A DNA stretch of 64,000 nucleotides from Spirochaetae bacterium HGW-Spirochaetae-1 (GCA_002839375.1 PGXY01000010.1:248001-312000); one strand, 5' to 3'; counted from the stretch's first letter, positions 50,230 through 60,294 are shown. Notes: generated by a model not told the origin, from the sequence alone. Numbers and translations are program-made.

Positions 50230-51081
50230 ATGAAAAGTGTGCGCAGTTATTCAGGCGTATTGGATGTGATGATTGCCGAGATCGCAAGCGGGAAACCCCG
50301 GGCTCATATCCGGGGCATGGGGGATTTTTCTTTTGAGCGCAGCGAGGAAAAGGCTAAGCTGGTGGTGGGTAAAAAAACGTATGCAACGAAAACGACCAAG
50401 ATCACCAGGAATGTGAAAATCCAGATGAAGGAGTATTATGCCGAGCTCAATCAGCTCATGACGGGCGGGGCGCTTACGAAATATGCGTCCAACGCAGCAG
50501 GCGAAGTTGTGGAAAAGGCGAATATTCTGGGAACATCTATTCTGGCCGCTACTACTGGAATCGCATCCATTGTGGTCGACCCCACCAATATAGCAAAACT
50601 CAAAGAGGGGTGGTATATTATTGAGGCCGTGGACACCGATTCAATCAACCTCTATGCGTATAGCAACCTGGATGACAAGGAGCTGCTGGACGAGAAGGGC
50701 CTCCTGACAGAGGACCCCGTAGACCTCACCTCGGCAGGTGAGGTTGATCTGACGGAACTTGGTCTCACCATAACCGGTGGATCGGGAACGATTGCCCTCA
50801 TTCCGGGAAACACAGCAAAATTCTATGTCAGGCCTCCATATTCCGAGGCGTGGGAACTCCTCATGTCAGGCGATGACGTTGTAGACGACGTCATGGTAAT
50901 CGTGACAATTCAGCGCGATAACGGTGTTACGGTTCTGTTCAATTTCCCGAAAGCGTCACCAGGCGGCATGTCCTTCAATGCCCCGGAAAACGATTATGGA
51001 ACCTGGGACCTGTCATTCGAGCCTCTGGATGATCCGATCACGAACAGTTACGCGTCCATGCGTGAGACTGTTAAATCATAG
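50230..51081 (+). CDS. Major tail (tube) protein
   Basis: A 283-residue protein. It has a beta-rich fold with an extra central insertion (about residues 95-200). The ATG at 50230 follows GATGAGGTGA. No tail-sheath gene precedes it, which supports a non-contractile tail. It lies directly before the frameshifted chaperone and the tape measure, the conserved order for the tube protein. Confidence 0.75.
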   Translation: MKSVRSYSGVLDVMIAEIASGKPRAHIRGMGDFSFERSEEKAKLVVGKKTYATKTTKITRNVKIQMKEYYAELNQLMTGGALTKYASNAAGEVVEKANILGTSILAATTGIASIVVDPTNIAKLKEGWYIIEAVDTDSINLYAYSNLDDKELLDEKGLLTEDPVDLTSAGEVDLTELGLTITGGSGTIALIPGNTAKFYVRPPYSEAWELLMSGDDVVDDVMVIVTIQRDNGVTVLFNFPKASPGGMSFNAPENDYGTWDLSFEPLDDPITNSYASMRETVKS

Positions 51082-51092
51082 TAGATAAACGA

Positions 51093-51114
51093 CCGGGCGG
51101 GGATCCCCGCCCGG
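51093..51114. promoter_or_regulatory. Perfect 22-bp GC palindrome after tail tube gene
   Basis: CCGGGCGGGG/CCCCGCCCGG with AT at the centre is fully self-complementary. There is no T-run. It is probably a hairpin that limits transcription or protects the tail tube mRNA, giving excess of the upstream product. Confidence 0.6.
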
Positions 51115-51130
51115 AGAAGCAGGAGGGAGT

Positions 51131-51559
51131 ATGCAGACAATTAAAATCGGCGGGGTTGACAGAGAAATAATACTTCGCCACCGACAAGTGAACCGGTTCA
51201 AGCGCCAGTATAACCGCATTTATTCATACCGGTTCAACAAGCTGGTGAATGATACCTATCCGGACAAAAAGGTCCTGAAGGGCATGAGCCAGGAAGAGAT
51301 GACTGAGCTGGTCAAGAAGAATGCTGAAATATTCAATCGTGCTTCATTCAGCATCCCGGACTGGTTCTGGTACAAGACGGTGTACCGGTCTCTGGTAAAG
51401 CGCGGCCTGTGGCCGGTCAGGCGGCCGTACCGGTCATGGCGGGAAATGGCACAGGATATTCGGAAAGATGAGTATTTCGCCATCGTCCACTTTGTGGCCT
51501 CGGAGATACTCGATCTCAATGTGCCCGTGGTGAATGTGGATAAAAAAAAAGAAATCTAA
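51131..51559 (+). CDS. Tail assembly chaperone, short product (gpG-like)
   Basis: A 142-residue protein rich in helices and basic residues (KRQYNRIYSYRFNKLV...). It ends with VVNVDKKKEI, where nine As (51542-51550) precede the stop. This is the conserved slot of the lambda G/GT pair, made by frameshifting before the tape measure gene. A CAGGAGGGAG ribosome-binding site precedes it. Confidence 0.8.
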   Translation: MQTIKIGGVDREIILRHRQVNRFKRQYNRIYSYRFNKLVNDTYPDKKVLKGMSQEEMTELVKKNAEIFNRASFSIPDWFWYKTVYRSLVKRGLWPVRRPYRSWREMAQDIRKDEYFAIVHFVASEILDLNVPVVNVDKKKEI

Positions 51560-51966
51560 AAGCGAAAGAGCAGCCTCCGGCCGAGCGGATCACTCGCTGG
51601 AAGGACTACATCGAGAACATTGATGAAGCTCACCGGCTGATGATATACAGCCTGAAGCGGTCCGGGTTTTCCCTGAGGGAGATCATGGGGATGGAGGTCA
51701 GGGAAAGCCGCTGGTACATGAGGCGGTACAACGATGACAAGATACAGGACGAAATACTGTTTTTGTCGGCTCATAAAATTGATGTAACGAATCCGACGCA
51801 GTGTCCGTCATCCAGGTGGCGTGATTGGCAGGACAGGAAGCGGGCGGAAGAAAAGAAAAATACGCAAAGGGTCTCGGAAGAACCGGACTCGGCGGTCATG
51901 GATATTATTACAAAAACCATACAGGATAATCTGAAAAGGAATGGCAGATCAAGTACTACAACTTGA
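51131..51966 (+). CDS. Tail assembly chaperone, long product by programmed -1 frameshift (gpGT-like)
   Basis: In the -1 frame the DNA is open from 51544 to the stop at 51964-51966, with no need for its own start. It encodes RNLKAKEQPPAERITRWKDY and about 120 further residues with RSGFSLREIMGMEVRESRW. Slipping on the A-run (51542-51550) would join the two into a ~280-residue protein, and the run is the only likely site since the zero-frame stop follows 6 bases later. The extension overlaps the tape measure start. Confidence 0.8.
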
Positions 51967-54085
51967 AGTCCGCCTGGAGAACGGCCAGCTAAAGGTCGCG
52001 ACGAAAGAGAGCCAGGAAGAAATAAAGGACTTTGCAAAAGAAACCGAGAAGGCCGGGAAGAAAAGTAAATCGGCCTTTGCCGGTATTGCCGACGGCGTGA
52101 ATATTGCCAAGGCCGCTGTCGCGGGATTCCTTGCCCTTGGTTTTATTAAAAGTCTGTATGATTTTGCCAAGGGGGCTCTTACCAGCTCCGCTGCCATGGA
52201 GAAGCATACCATCGCCCTAGGAACCATGCTGGGGTCGGCTGAAAAGGCAAAGTCTCTCCTGGGAGACCTTAAGAAATTTTCAGCGGCCACGCCTCTGCAG
52301 CTTCCCGGCCTGGTGGAAAATACCAAACAGCTCATCGCCTTCGGTACCGCCCAGAAGGATGTGATCCCTACTCTCCGGAACCTTGGAAACGCCGCTCAGG
52401 GGAACGAGGAAATCCTCGGTCGTCTCACCTTAGCCTATGGGAAATTGCAGGCCAAGGGTAAAGCCTCCATGGAAGAACTGAACATGTTCACCGAAGCCGG
52501 GGTCCCGCTCATGAAGGCCCTGGCAGAGCAGTATAATGTATCCACACAGGAACTGTACAAAATGGTGGAAACAGGGAAGGTTGCTTTTCCCGATGTCAAG
52601 AAAGCCTTGGAGGATATGACCAACGGGTCCGGTCAATTTGCTGGTATCATGGAAAAACAGGCCCAGTCCCTGGGAGGCCTCTGGTCTACGCTGAAGGACA
52701 ATATAGGCTTGGCCATGCAGGACATCGGCGACAACATGGCGCCGAACTTCAAAAAGCTCATCAACGCATTATCTGAATCCAGTATTGTGCTGCCGGGCAT
52801 TATTAAGATGTTTTCCATGGTGGGAACGGTCATCGGTAAGCTGGCCGGGGCTATTGCCATGGCAATTGAAGGTGTTGAATCTATAGGCCGGGCTCTGAGT
52901 GCGAAAAATCGTGCAAAAGAAATTGATCAGCTGGATAGCAGTATGCAGCGCCTTCAGCAGCGCATGAAGGCGGAACCAAAAAACGCTGAAGTATTAAAAA
53001 ACGCCTACGATGGACTCAAGAAGAAACTGCTCGAGGCTCGCATTGAGACAGAAAAATACCGGATGAAGCTGAATGAGGAGCGACCGAATAATGCTCTGAA
53101 GGATTTAAATTCATATTCGGATATGCTCAAGGATGTTGCGTTAAGCGAGGACCAGGCATCGGCTGCAGCCCTTAAACGCCGGGAAATTGCAGAGAAGGGA
53201 CATGCCCAGTCATTGATGAAGATCGCCGCGATAGAAGAGGAGAATAAAAAGCGTAAAGAACTTATTGCTACTTGGGAGAAGGAACTGGCTCTACTCAACG
53301 GACAATCGGGAATAATAACCAGGGATGTGGATATACGTGTTTCTAGTGGTGGGGATACTGGACAATCCGAGGCTGAAAAGCTGGCCGAGGAATATGCTCA
53401 GAAAAAGGCGTTATTGGATGAATTCAATTTTTATGAACTTTCTCAGCATGAATTTATGCAGCTGAAAAAGAATGAACGAGAGACACAGGCCGTAAACTAT
53501 TATGAACAGGTCCTCCGGGCCAAACTCGGCCTTGACAGCCGGTACGCCCAGGGGCTTGCCACGGTGACCAGCACCGCGTCAACGTTCATGGCTCAGGAAA
53601 ATATAGGGCTTTTCCGATTTGGGCAGGGGCTGGCAATAGCAAAGGCGACACAGGATACCGCCTCCGGCATAATGAAAACCTGGGCACAGTGGGGGTGGCC
53701 CCTCGGTCTCGTAGGTGCTGGCATTGTCGGTGCTGCCGGAGCGTTGAATATCGCGGATATTGCCAAACAGAAACCGCCACAACCTCCTGCGCAGAAGGTT
53801 AAAATTGAAACACCGGTCCTGGAGACAGGAGCATTTATTAAGGGGAGTTATGCCGGAACAATGGTCACTGTAGCGGAAAAAGGAAAGAGCGAGGCGGTGA
53901 TTCCATTTGAGAATGATGAGTACATGAACAAATTCCGGGAAGCTATGATGCTAGGAGGGATAAATATTTATATATCGGGTAATTTGATCGATTCCCAGAA
54001 CCTGCTTGAATTGGTCGATACGCTGCAGGATGAGCGAGCTCGTAACATGGGCGCGACAAAATATACACTGAAAACAGCTTATTAG
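51941..54085 (+). CDS. Tape measure protein
   Basis: A 714-residue protein. The N-terminus has FAKETEKAGKKSKSAFAGIA; residues ~80-230 carry the tape-measure domain (LGTMLGSAEKAKSLLGDLKK, EELNMFTEAGVPLMKALAEQ). A coiled coil follows (about 320-480), then hydrophobic segments (about 560-605). At about 1.5 angstrom per residue it implies a tail of roughly 100 nm, which is only a rule of thumb. It overlaps the chaperone extension by 26 bases. Confidence 0.92.
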   Translation: MADQVLQLEVRLENGQLKVATKESQEEIKDFAKETEKAGKKSKSAFAGIADGVNIAKAAVAGFLALGFIKSLYDFAKGALTSSAAMEKHTIALGTMLGSAEKAKSLLGDLKKFSAATPLQLPGLVENTKQLIAFGTAQKDVIPTLRNLGNAAQGNEEILGRLTLAYGKLQAKGKASMEELNMFTEAGVPLMKALAEQYNVSTQELYKMVETGKVAFPDVKKALEDMTNGSGQFAGIMEKQAQSLGGLWSTLKDNIGLAMQDIGDNMAPNFKKLINALSESSIVLPGIIKMFSMVGTVIGKLAGAIAMAIEGVESIGRALSAKNRAKEIDQLDSSMQRLQQRMKAEPKNAEVLKNAYDGLKKKLLEARIETEKYRMKLNEERPNNALKDLNSYSDMLKDVALSEDQASAAALKRREIAEKGHAQSLMKIAAIEEENKKRKELIATWEKELALLNGQSGIITRDVDIRVSSGGDTGQSEAEKLAEEYAQKKALLDEFNFYELSQHEFMQLKKNERETQAVNYYEQVLRAKLGLDSRYAQGLATVTSTASTFMAQENIGLFRFGQGLAIAKATQDTASGIMKTWAQWGWPLGLVGAGIVGAAGALNIADIAKQKPPQPPAQKVKIETPVLETGAFIKGSYAGTMVTVAEKGKSEAVIPFENDEYMNKFREAMMLGGINIYISGNLIDSQNLLELVDTLQDERARNMGATKYTLKTAY

Positions 54086-54096
54086 GTAGATAAACA

Positions 54097-56427
54097 ATGA
54101 TTATTCATAATGATGATAAGATAAAAATTGAATATAATGAGCAGTTTAACAGCAGCGCAATCCCTCAGAATGCTGTGGGAGCCACTGCATCGACCACTCT
54201 CCGGACGCTGGATTTTACGCCATCTAATGACAATGCCATATTTGTGAGTAAAACTGGTAGCGACAGCGGTGTGGGAACACTGGCTGATCCGGTTCTGACA
54301 ATAAATAGGGCCAACGAACTGGTTGATGTGACGCATGCCAGGATAGTTATTCTGGATTCAGAGAATTATAATATTTATTACTTAAAAACTAATGAGAATC
54401 TAGCTGGTATGTATGCAGCAATTGGCGAGACACCAACACTCAGCATGACTGGTGTGAATGCCGTTATCGGAAGAACGCTTTATAGTCAAAATGAATACTC
54501 TCCGGGGCTGGCAGCGTGTTATCTCTCCGATGGTAATCTTTTCCTGTTATGGCATCCAAGTGAACAAGGTTATCTAACGTTTCGTGTTGTCGATAAAGAT
54601 GACTTTTCTGATATTATTGCTCCTACTACGATTCCTATTTATACATATAATGACGAGAATTTTGCATGCTGTCTGACAGCTGATGGGAATGTTTTTGTGA
54701 TTCACAATCAAGACAACTATATGCATTACCTGGTTATAAGCACCACGACATGGCAGGTGATTTATGACTCGGGTTCGTTAGAATATTATCACTATAACAA
54801 ACCAGTGCTCTTAGATAATGGAAATATTCTTCTTATCACATATTATGCAAATGGTACCAATAATGGTATGTACTATGCGATTATCAATGGATCTACGTAC
54901 GCTCTGGGTTCTTTAACATTGATTAAGGTGGGTGTATCGGCAAGAGCCGTGGCGATTGATCCTGACGGCAACATCTCTATTGTGTATGGAGACGGCTCTA
55001 CATATTCAAATCCTGTCATATATTATCGAAAATACACTCAGGCCATGGTTGCAGTTGTGGGTGAGACATTGCTTTCTTCAAGTGGCATGTTTGTGTGGGG
55101 GCTGGCTACATGGGATGATTATATGGTTCTCATGTATACTAAAGCAATGACAACAGATATTTTAGCAATATACTATAAAATTATAAACTCATCGTATCTG
55201 GAAGTATATCCGGAACGAAGTGTTACGACTGGAGCACTCAGGCTCGCGATTGATGTGATGCCAAGAATATGCGCGAGTGGTTATGGCACGTTCGCTTTAG
55301 TATGGAATGAGGCACTTTCTGGTGCAGGCGATGGACCAGTATACTACTGTGTTGGGCGGATGATACCTGCATATGTGATATCACAAAGCGATTTGAAATA
55401 TGATGGTTTTAAAATTACCGTACCAACGGCAGAAGCTGGAATGGAGCGACTATTTTTGCAAGGTGGCGATTTAACGATTAAGCATACCACTGTACATGAT
55501 ATCCCTGAGTTTTCAACAGGAAATTGTATGGCTCTCACGCTTAACAAAGGGAGGCATGCATTTACATTTCAGAATGTCCTTATGAGGAAAAATATCCTGA
55601 ACATGCTCCTGGAGTCGGATGATGTTATTGTTAATCAGTCCATATTTTTCGCAAACCGTAAAAATCCGTCCCTTGAAATCGATGGCGCCGGAGCGGGAAT
55701 TAGCCTAACTAAAAATACCTTCTTCAATAACTATGGCGCGATAAAGCTTTTGAATAACGACGGAAATGAAATTGTTAATGACTCGATATTCCACGACAAC
55801 CTCAATTATGATGTGAACGCAGAAACAGCCCTGACTGTAAATAATAGTATTTCCACTGGCCTCATGATCGTTGCTGTGCTCAATTTCGCGAACTGCCTGC
55901 AGGCCGATCCCCGATTCATTAATGATGGATTCATTGATGAAAATGATCTGAATGTCGATATCCGACTTAGAGTCCTGGGATATCCCTGTGATTCTCCGGC
56001 GTATAAATTTGCCTCGGACGGGGAAAACTCCGGCGCCATTGATGTTCTATATAACTATGTGGCATCCACCTATGATACATGTCTCATACAAAAGCCGGAG
56101 AAGTTCATTGTTGAATACCGTCCTGTGGGGGCCGTTAAAAACATCATGATTGATGGCACGGTGAACACGGCCAAGCAGGGGCAGATTATAGCGATCATTG
56201 CGGAATGGAAAGGCATACTGGAAGAGGACTGGGAGAGCCTGCATGACGTATGGCTGAAAGGAAAAATGGTGCGGTTGTATCCTGATCCTATTACCCATCC
56301 GGAACAGTACAGGGCGATGAGGATTGAATTCTCGAACATCCAGGGAAGTACGGATTATTACGGGCTGGATGGTGACGGGAAGCAGAACATAAAAATGGTG
56401 TTCGCGGCCAGGTATCTCGATGTATAA
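54097..56427 (+). CDS. Tail-associated protein with beta-helix region (tail spike-like)
   Basis: A 776-residue protein. Residues ~45-85 have the DUF1565-like start NAIFVSKTGSDSGVGTLADP, as in right-handed beta-helix proteins. The middle contains beta-strand repeats (FALVWNEA, NILLITYYANG, NISIVYGDG) like a propeller, then beta-helix units at about 470-620 (DDVIVNQSIFF, NEIVNDSIFHDN). The last ~110 residues differ and probably attach to the tail tip. A glycan-binding or degrading spike is possible. It overlaps the next gene by eight bases. Confidence 0.7.
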   Translation: MIIHNDDKIKIEYNEQFNSSAIPQNAVGATASTTLRTLDFTPSNDNAIFVSKTGSDSGVGTLADPVLTINRANELVDVTHARIVILDSENYNIYYLKTNENLAGMYAAIGETPTLSMTGVNAVIGRTLYSQNEYSPGLAACYLSDGNLFLLWHPSEQGYLTFRVVDKDDFSDIIAPTTIPIYTYNDENFACCLTADGNVFVIHNQDNYMHYLVISTTTWQVIYDSGSLEYYHYNKPVLLDNGNILLITYYANGTNNGMYYAIINGSTYALGSLTLIKVGVSARAVAIDPDGNISIVYGDGSTYSNPVIYYRKYTQAMVAVVGETLLSSSGMFVWGLATWDDYMVLMYTKAMTTDILAIYYKIINSSYLEVYPERSVTTGALRLAIDVMPRICASGYGTFALVWNEALSGAGDGPVYYCVGRMIPAYVISQSDLKYDGFKITVPTAEAGMERLFLQGGDLTIKHTTVHDIPEFSTGNCMALTLNKGRHAFTFQNVLMRKNILNMLLESDDVIVNQSIFFANRKNPSLEIDGAGAGISLTKNTFFNNYGAIKLLNNDGNEIVNDSIFHDNLNYDVNAETALTVNNSISTGLMIVAVLNFANCLQADPRFINDGFIDENDLNVDIRLRVLGYPCDSPAYKFASDGENSGAIDVLYNYVASTYDTCLIQKPEKFIVEYRPVGAVKNIMIDGTVNTAKQGQIIAIIAEWKGILEEDWESLHDVWLKGKMVRLYPDPITHPEQYRAMRIEFSNIQGSTDYYGLDGDGKQNIKMVFAARYLDV

Positions 56428-58273
56428 CATATCGGTCATAAAAAACGGCGTCTCGCATGTGATTCCGGAGTCGGACGTTATCAAGGTCCAGCGCCGGGAT
56501 TCCGAGACCATCAGCTTTAATTTCACGAATATGATATCCGCGACGATGTCCGTTATCCTGGACAACGCCGAACACAAATATGATGATGATTACGAGGGAA
56601 CGCTGTTTTATTCCGGCTGGTATGATGCGACGCTGCTTATCAGCGATGAGCTGGATGATGTCATCTGGCGCGGCCGCATAAAAAATATTGAGAAAAGCAC
56701 CAACGCCCAGTTGGTGGTAAAATCGGCAAACTTCATCAAGGAGATCGTTGATGCCGATTGTTCCATTTCGTATGGCGTTGAAACGGATATCACCCCGGCA
56801 AAAATAATTTATTATCTGCTTACCAGTATCGTTAATATTCCAGAAGAGTTTCTGAAGCTAAAAACATTTGAAGATGCCGATGATATCCAGACTGAGAATA
56901 GCTGTTTTGTTGAAATTAAATACTCCGAAGAGTCCACGAAAAAATGTGGGTCAATTATAAAGGAACTATGCCGCCTTACCAGCTCTTATCTGTACATTGA
57001 GAACGACATCATTCGGTACCACCAGGACAGGCTGTATACCGGTGTACTGGGGGAACATGTCAGGGAATCGGACATCAGGGAGGCCGGGTATAAGACGGAA
57101 TATTATACTGATGATATCAGCAACAATTATTATATCGCATATAAAAACGTAACGGCAGTGGCATATGCGAACCCCGGCACAATTGAGGATTATATTCAGG
57201 AATCACGGGATGCCTATGGATCAAAAACATTCCGCGTTCCTGATGATGATATGGATTCAGCTCTCGCCGCGGATTTTAGAATTTTATTAAAAACACAGGC
57301 GGGGGCAGCGTGGTGTGGTAGCTGTAAAATAGAGAGGAACCATCAATTCCTACAGCTGGCGACGATTGAACTGAATGGAGAAAAACAGTATATACCGCTC
57401 AATAGTCAAATAGACCTTACTTATAACAGTTTTAGCCGGGAGCCGCTCCGGGTCATCGAAAAAAAGCCTGATAAAGATAATAACCGGGTAACGATGAAGT
57501 GCCTGTTTCTCAATAAGCCTTACAGATTTATTGACAGGGATATTACGCCACCAGTACCGGTTGAGATAGTGAAGGCCTGTTTTCTCGACGAGGACACGGT
57601 CCGAATATGGTTCTTCCCTTCGGTATCCAGTGACGCGACCCGGTATGAACTGGAGATCGGCGAGCACGAGGGTTTTTATGATGAGATCACTAGTCAGGGG
57701 CTCAGTCCGGTTATCCTTGATCCCGAAGAAGACGTGATACTGTACTATGCCGATATATCGGGCCTTGTTAAAAACCAGTATTACATGCGTATCATCTGCT
57801 ATGATAATAAAATGAATGAATCACTTCCCTCGAATGTGTTTTCTGTCCTGCGGGTTGAGGATGCCGAAGATTACGAGTCGCGCTACAGGATCGACGGGGA
57901 TGTCTTTTTGGGCGTATCGTCACTACTGAACAGACAGACCGGCGATGTTCTCCCTGAAGAGTTTGTGAGATATGATGATGTCAACTACAGCGACGGAGTG
58001 TATGGGTATCATTCGGTGTATTATAGCAGGCCGTTCGGGTCGGCAAAGGGGTTTGATACATTGAAATTTAAGGCCGGGACTCTATATTTACAGAAGGTTT
58101 ATATTCAGTATCGGGAACTGCTCAATGGAGTTTTCCAGGCCTGGAGCGGTGTGTTTTCCAGTGATAATATTATCATGGTGAAATGCAACGGCGAGCGCCG
58201 GATTCAGTTGCGGTATTTGATTGGCGGGAATGACATAAATATAACTCTGAAAGAAGTGCGGGAGGTGGCATAA
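56420..58273 (+). CDS. Tail tip / baseplate hub-like protein
   Basis: A 617-residue protein. The first ~380 residues resemble hub or distal-tail-like proteins (SFNFTNMISATMSVIL, later LTYNSFSREPLRVIEK). Residues ~395-480 look like a fibronectin type III module (ATRYELEIGEHEGFYDE). It follows the tail spike-like gene and overlaps the next start (TAATG). No lytic domain is recognised. The exact role in the tail tip is an inference. Confidence 0.7.
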   Translation: MYNISVIKNGVSHVIPESDVIKVQRRDSETISFNFTNMISATMSVILDNAEHKYDDDYEGTLFYSGWYDATLLISDELDDVIWRGRIKNIEKSTNAQLVVKSANFIKEIVDADCSISYGVETDITPAKIIYYLLTSIVNIPEEFLKLKTFEDADDIQTENSCFVEIKYSEESTKKCGSIIKELCRLTSSYLYIENDIIRYHQDRLYTGVLGEHVRESDIREAGYKTEYYTDDISNNYYIAYKNVTAVAYANPGTIEDYIQESRDAYGSKTFRVPDDDMDSALAADFRILLKTQAGAAWCGSCKIERNHQFLQLATIELNGEKQYIPLNSQIDLTYNSFSREPLRVIEKKPDKDNNRVTMKCLFLNKPYRFIDRDITPPVPVEIVKACFLDEDTVRIWFFPSVSSDATRYELEIGEHEGFYDEITSQGLSPVILDPEEDVILYYADISGLVKNQYYMRIICYDNKMNESLPSNVFSVLRVEDAEDYESRYRIDGDVFLGVSSLLNRQTGDVLPEEFVRYDDVNYSDGVYGYHSVYYSRPFGSAKGFDTLKFKAGTLYLQKVYIQYRELLNGVFQAWSGVFSSDNIIMVKCNGERRIQLRYLIGGNDINITLKEVREVA

Positions 58274-59193
58274 TGGCCGCGTGGGATAAATTGTTGAGCA
58301 TTTTAGGTATGACGGACCGAGTCGCGCATGTTGATAGCAACAGCGTCGATGATTATAACATGATGAAAAACGCGTTTCAGGAATTGTGCGGGGACGGGAG
58401 TGCTCCTCCGAGCAGGAACCTTAAAGAAATAAATGATACTATTGATGAATTTGCTGTAATTATTGGGCAAACAATCATGTATGATGGTATTGATGATCCT
58501 GATAATTTTTTTCTGTGTGATGGTGCTGCTTATTCGAGGGAAACCTACACGTTGTTATATAACAGAATTACAAAAAGCAAAGGATCATGTACTATTAGCA
58601 TCGCATCTCCGGCAGTGGTCACACTTAACGCTCATGGTCTCCAGACCGGGGCCCGTATCGAATTATCGACAACAGGGGCACTGCCTACTGGGATCACAGC
58701 ATATACCAATTATTATATAGGCCGGATTGATGATAATACATTTTATCTCTATGATACATATGTAAATGCAGTTGCAGGAGGAACGACCGGGCGGATTAAT
58801 ACCAGTGGATCACAGTCGGGAACCCATACTCTCCGATATGTGCCCCATGGGACACCTAATTCGACTGAATTTTATGTGCCAAACCGACAGGGTGTGGTTT
58901 CTAAAGGAGTTGGCTCTCAGATGATAAACGGTCGTGTCAAAACAGGGCCGGGTTTTGGTGGGGTGGAGGAAGACCGGTTCCAAAAATTCAAAATGGATGT
59001 TGGGGTCGCGCCATTATATACAAGAACTGTTTCGCTTGCAGCAGGAGCGACTTCGGTGTATGTCTATGACGGTACTGGAACGAAGAAGTATATTGATATT
59101 TTTCTTGATGATGGAACAAACGGAACACCGCGTACAGGTACGACAACGCGGGAAAACTCACTCGGAACGAAATTCTATATCAGGTATCAATAG
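58273..59193 (+). CDS. Tail collar-domain fibre protein
   Basis: A 306-residue protein. The segment FFLCDGAAYSRETYTLLYNR (about residues 76-95) is the phage tail collar motif. Beta-rich receptor-binding-like repeats follow (TGARIELSTTGALPTGITAY), then FYVPNRQGVVSKGVG. The C-terminal end has a Thr-rich beta region. It is probably the receptor-binding fibre. No separate chaperone gene is seen. Confidence 0.8.
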   Translation: MAAWDKLLSILGMTDRVAHVDSNSVDDYNMMKNAFQELCGDGSAPPSRNLKEINDTIDEFAVIIGQTIMYDGIDDPDNFFLCDGAAYSRETYTLLYNRITKSKGSCTISIASPAVVTLNAHGLQTGARIELSTTGALPTGITAYTNYYIGRIDDNTFYLYDTYVNAVAGGTTGRINTSGSQSGTHTLRYVPHGTPNSTEFYVPNRQGVVSKGVGSQMINGRVKTGPGFGGVEEDRFQKFKMDVGVAPLYTRTVSLAAGATSVYVYDGTGTKKYIDIFLDDGTNGTPRTGTTTRENSLGTKFYIRYQ

Positions 59194-59205
59194 GGAAGAG
59201 ACATA

Positions 59206-59451
59206 ATGCAGGACGATATATTAAAACTCTGGCCTGTGATTCTCTCTGTGGTGGGCCTCATTGTATGGCTTGTTCGCTTGGAAATGAAGGTGCGATTTGC
59301 TGAACAGAATATCATCAAACTTAATATGGACAACAGAAAACAGTTCGAAGGACTGGCGAGTAGTTTGGAAAAATTCAGCTGCACAACACTGGAGCTTTCA
59401 CAAAGCATATCTGAATTAAAGGGTATTATATCAGAAATGAGGAGAGGGTAA
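59206..59451 (+). CDS. Small membrane-anchored coiled-coil protein (XhlA-like)
   Basis: An 81-residue protein with an N-terminal hydrophobic helix (WPVILSVVGLIVWLV) and a C-terminal coiled coil (KQFEGLASSLEKFSC..., SISELKGIISEMRR). This resembles holin-associated XhlA-like proteins. It begins the lysis cassette. An AAGAGAC sequence precedes the ATG. Confidence 0.65.
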   Translation: MQDDILKLWPVILSVVGLIVWLVRLEMKVRFAEQNIIKLNMDNRKQFEGLASSLEKFSCTTLELSQSISELKGIISEMRRG

Positions 59452-59453
59452 AT

Positions 59454-59684
59454 GTGGAGAAGATTGAGCGTTTATACGTCTATCTTAAAAGTACATATTT
59501 TCTGCTCATTGCTCGTTATAGAGGCAATGTGGATCAAAAGACAATGGAAGAGATTGGCAAAAAAACGGGGACATGTGTCAGGTCAGCTATTGATGAAGCC
59601 CTACAGAATCCCTTCTATGACGACAAAGAAGATCGTGACGGAGCCTTCAGCGCATTCAAACGCGGTCTGAATGCAGTAGAATAG
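59454..59684 (+). CDS. Small hypothetical protein in lysis region
   Basis: A 76-residue protein starting with GTG after GGAGAGGG. It is helical and charged (YVYLKSTYFLLIARYRG, then NVDQKTMEEIGKKTGTCVRS). The out-of-frame ATG at 59452 gives an alternative reading that I reject for composition. Function unknown. Confidence 0.6.
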   Translation: MEKIERLYVYLKSTYFLLIARYRGNVDQKTMEEIGKKTGTCVRSAIDEALQNPFYDDKEDRDGAFSAFKRGLNAVE

Positions 59685-59700
59685 TGATCAGAGGTGTGCT

Positions 59701-60294
59701 ATGAATAATAGGGTCAAATACAATTCACAGCGTGATAATATCAACTTCGGAGGGAAGTTCCCAGGATTCTGGCAATGTTTCAGCACCTGCAGCTGGATGC
59801 TCATATCATTCATGGCCGGGACATCTCCGGGTGATGACGGACTGGCCCTGTATCTTGATGATGTTGAAGTATCCATCGGAAAGCCTGGTGTCGGAGAGAT
59901 AATCAGGAGGAAATATAACTGGATCAAAGGTCATACGTCTTTCTGGTGGCTGGTTCAGCAGGCCGGAATAGAAAAATGGTTAAAGGACTTTGGGGTAGGA
60001 GGCAGAGCGGTTTTTCGGGACATGGATATAGGCTTCAATTCCATAAGGGATTTGCTTGAATCCGGTCCGATCATCTTGGGGACGAATAAAATCGGAGGCC
60101 TGCCGGGAGGGCACATTATTCTGGTTACCGGATACACTGATAAGGGTTTCATAGTCAATGATCCCTATGGGGATGCGTTGACCGGGTATAATTCAGACAA
60201 CGGTGATTCGGTGGTTTATCCGGATGAATACCTGAAGAAATACTCTGCCGATAATGGCAGAATTCGATGTTTGTATTGGAGGAGTAATGGCTAA
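59701..60294 (+). CDS. C39-like papain-fold peptidase (candidate endolysin)
   Basis: A 197-residue protein with the peptidase C39-like pattern. SQRDN (residues 9-13) precedes WQCFSTCSWM, where C26 is the likely nucleophile. The histidine is in GGHIILVTGY (about 137-146) and the aspartate in VNDPYGDAL. In phages such enzymes can cut peptidoglycan cross-links. Position in the lysis region supports an endolysin role, though no cell-wall-binding domain or signal is present. Confidence 0.75.
   Translation: MNNRVKYNSQRDNINFGGKFPGFWQCFSTCSWMLISFMAGTSPGDDGLALYLDDVEVSIGKPGVGEIIRRKYNWIKGHTSFWWLVQQAGIEKWLKDFGVGGRAVFRDMDIGFNSIRDLLESGPIILGTNKIGGLPGGHIILVTGYTDKGFIVNDPYGDALTGYNSDNGDSVVYPDEYLKKYSADNGRIRCLYWRSNG

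Noticed and set aside
59452-59670. An ATG-started 72-codon frame overlapping the GTG-started gene at 59454
   Set aside because: Both use the same ribosome-binding site; the GTG frame has balanced, helical composition and a natural distance to the next gene, while this one is basic and irregular.
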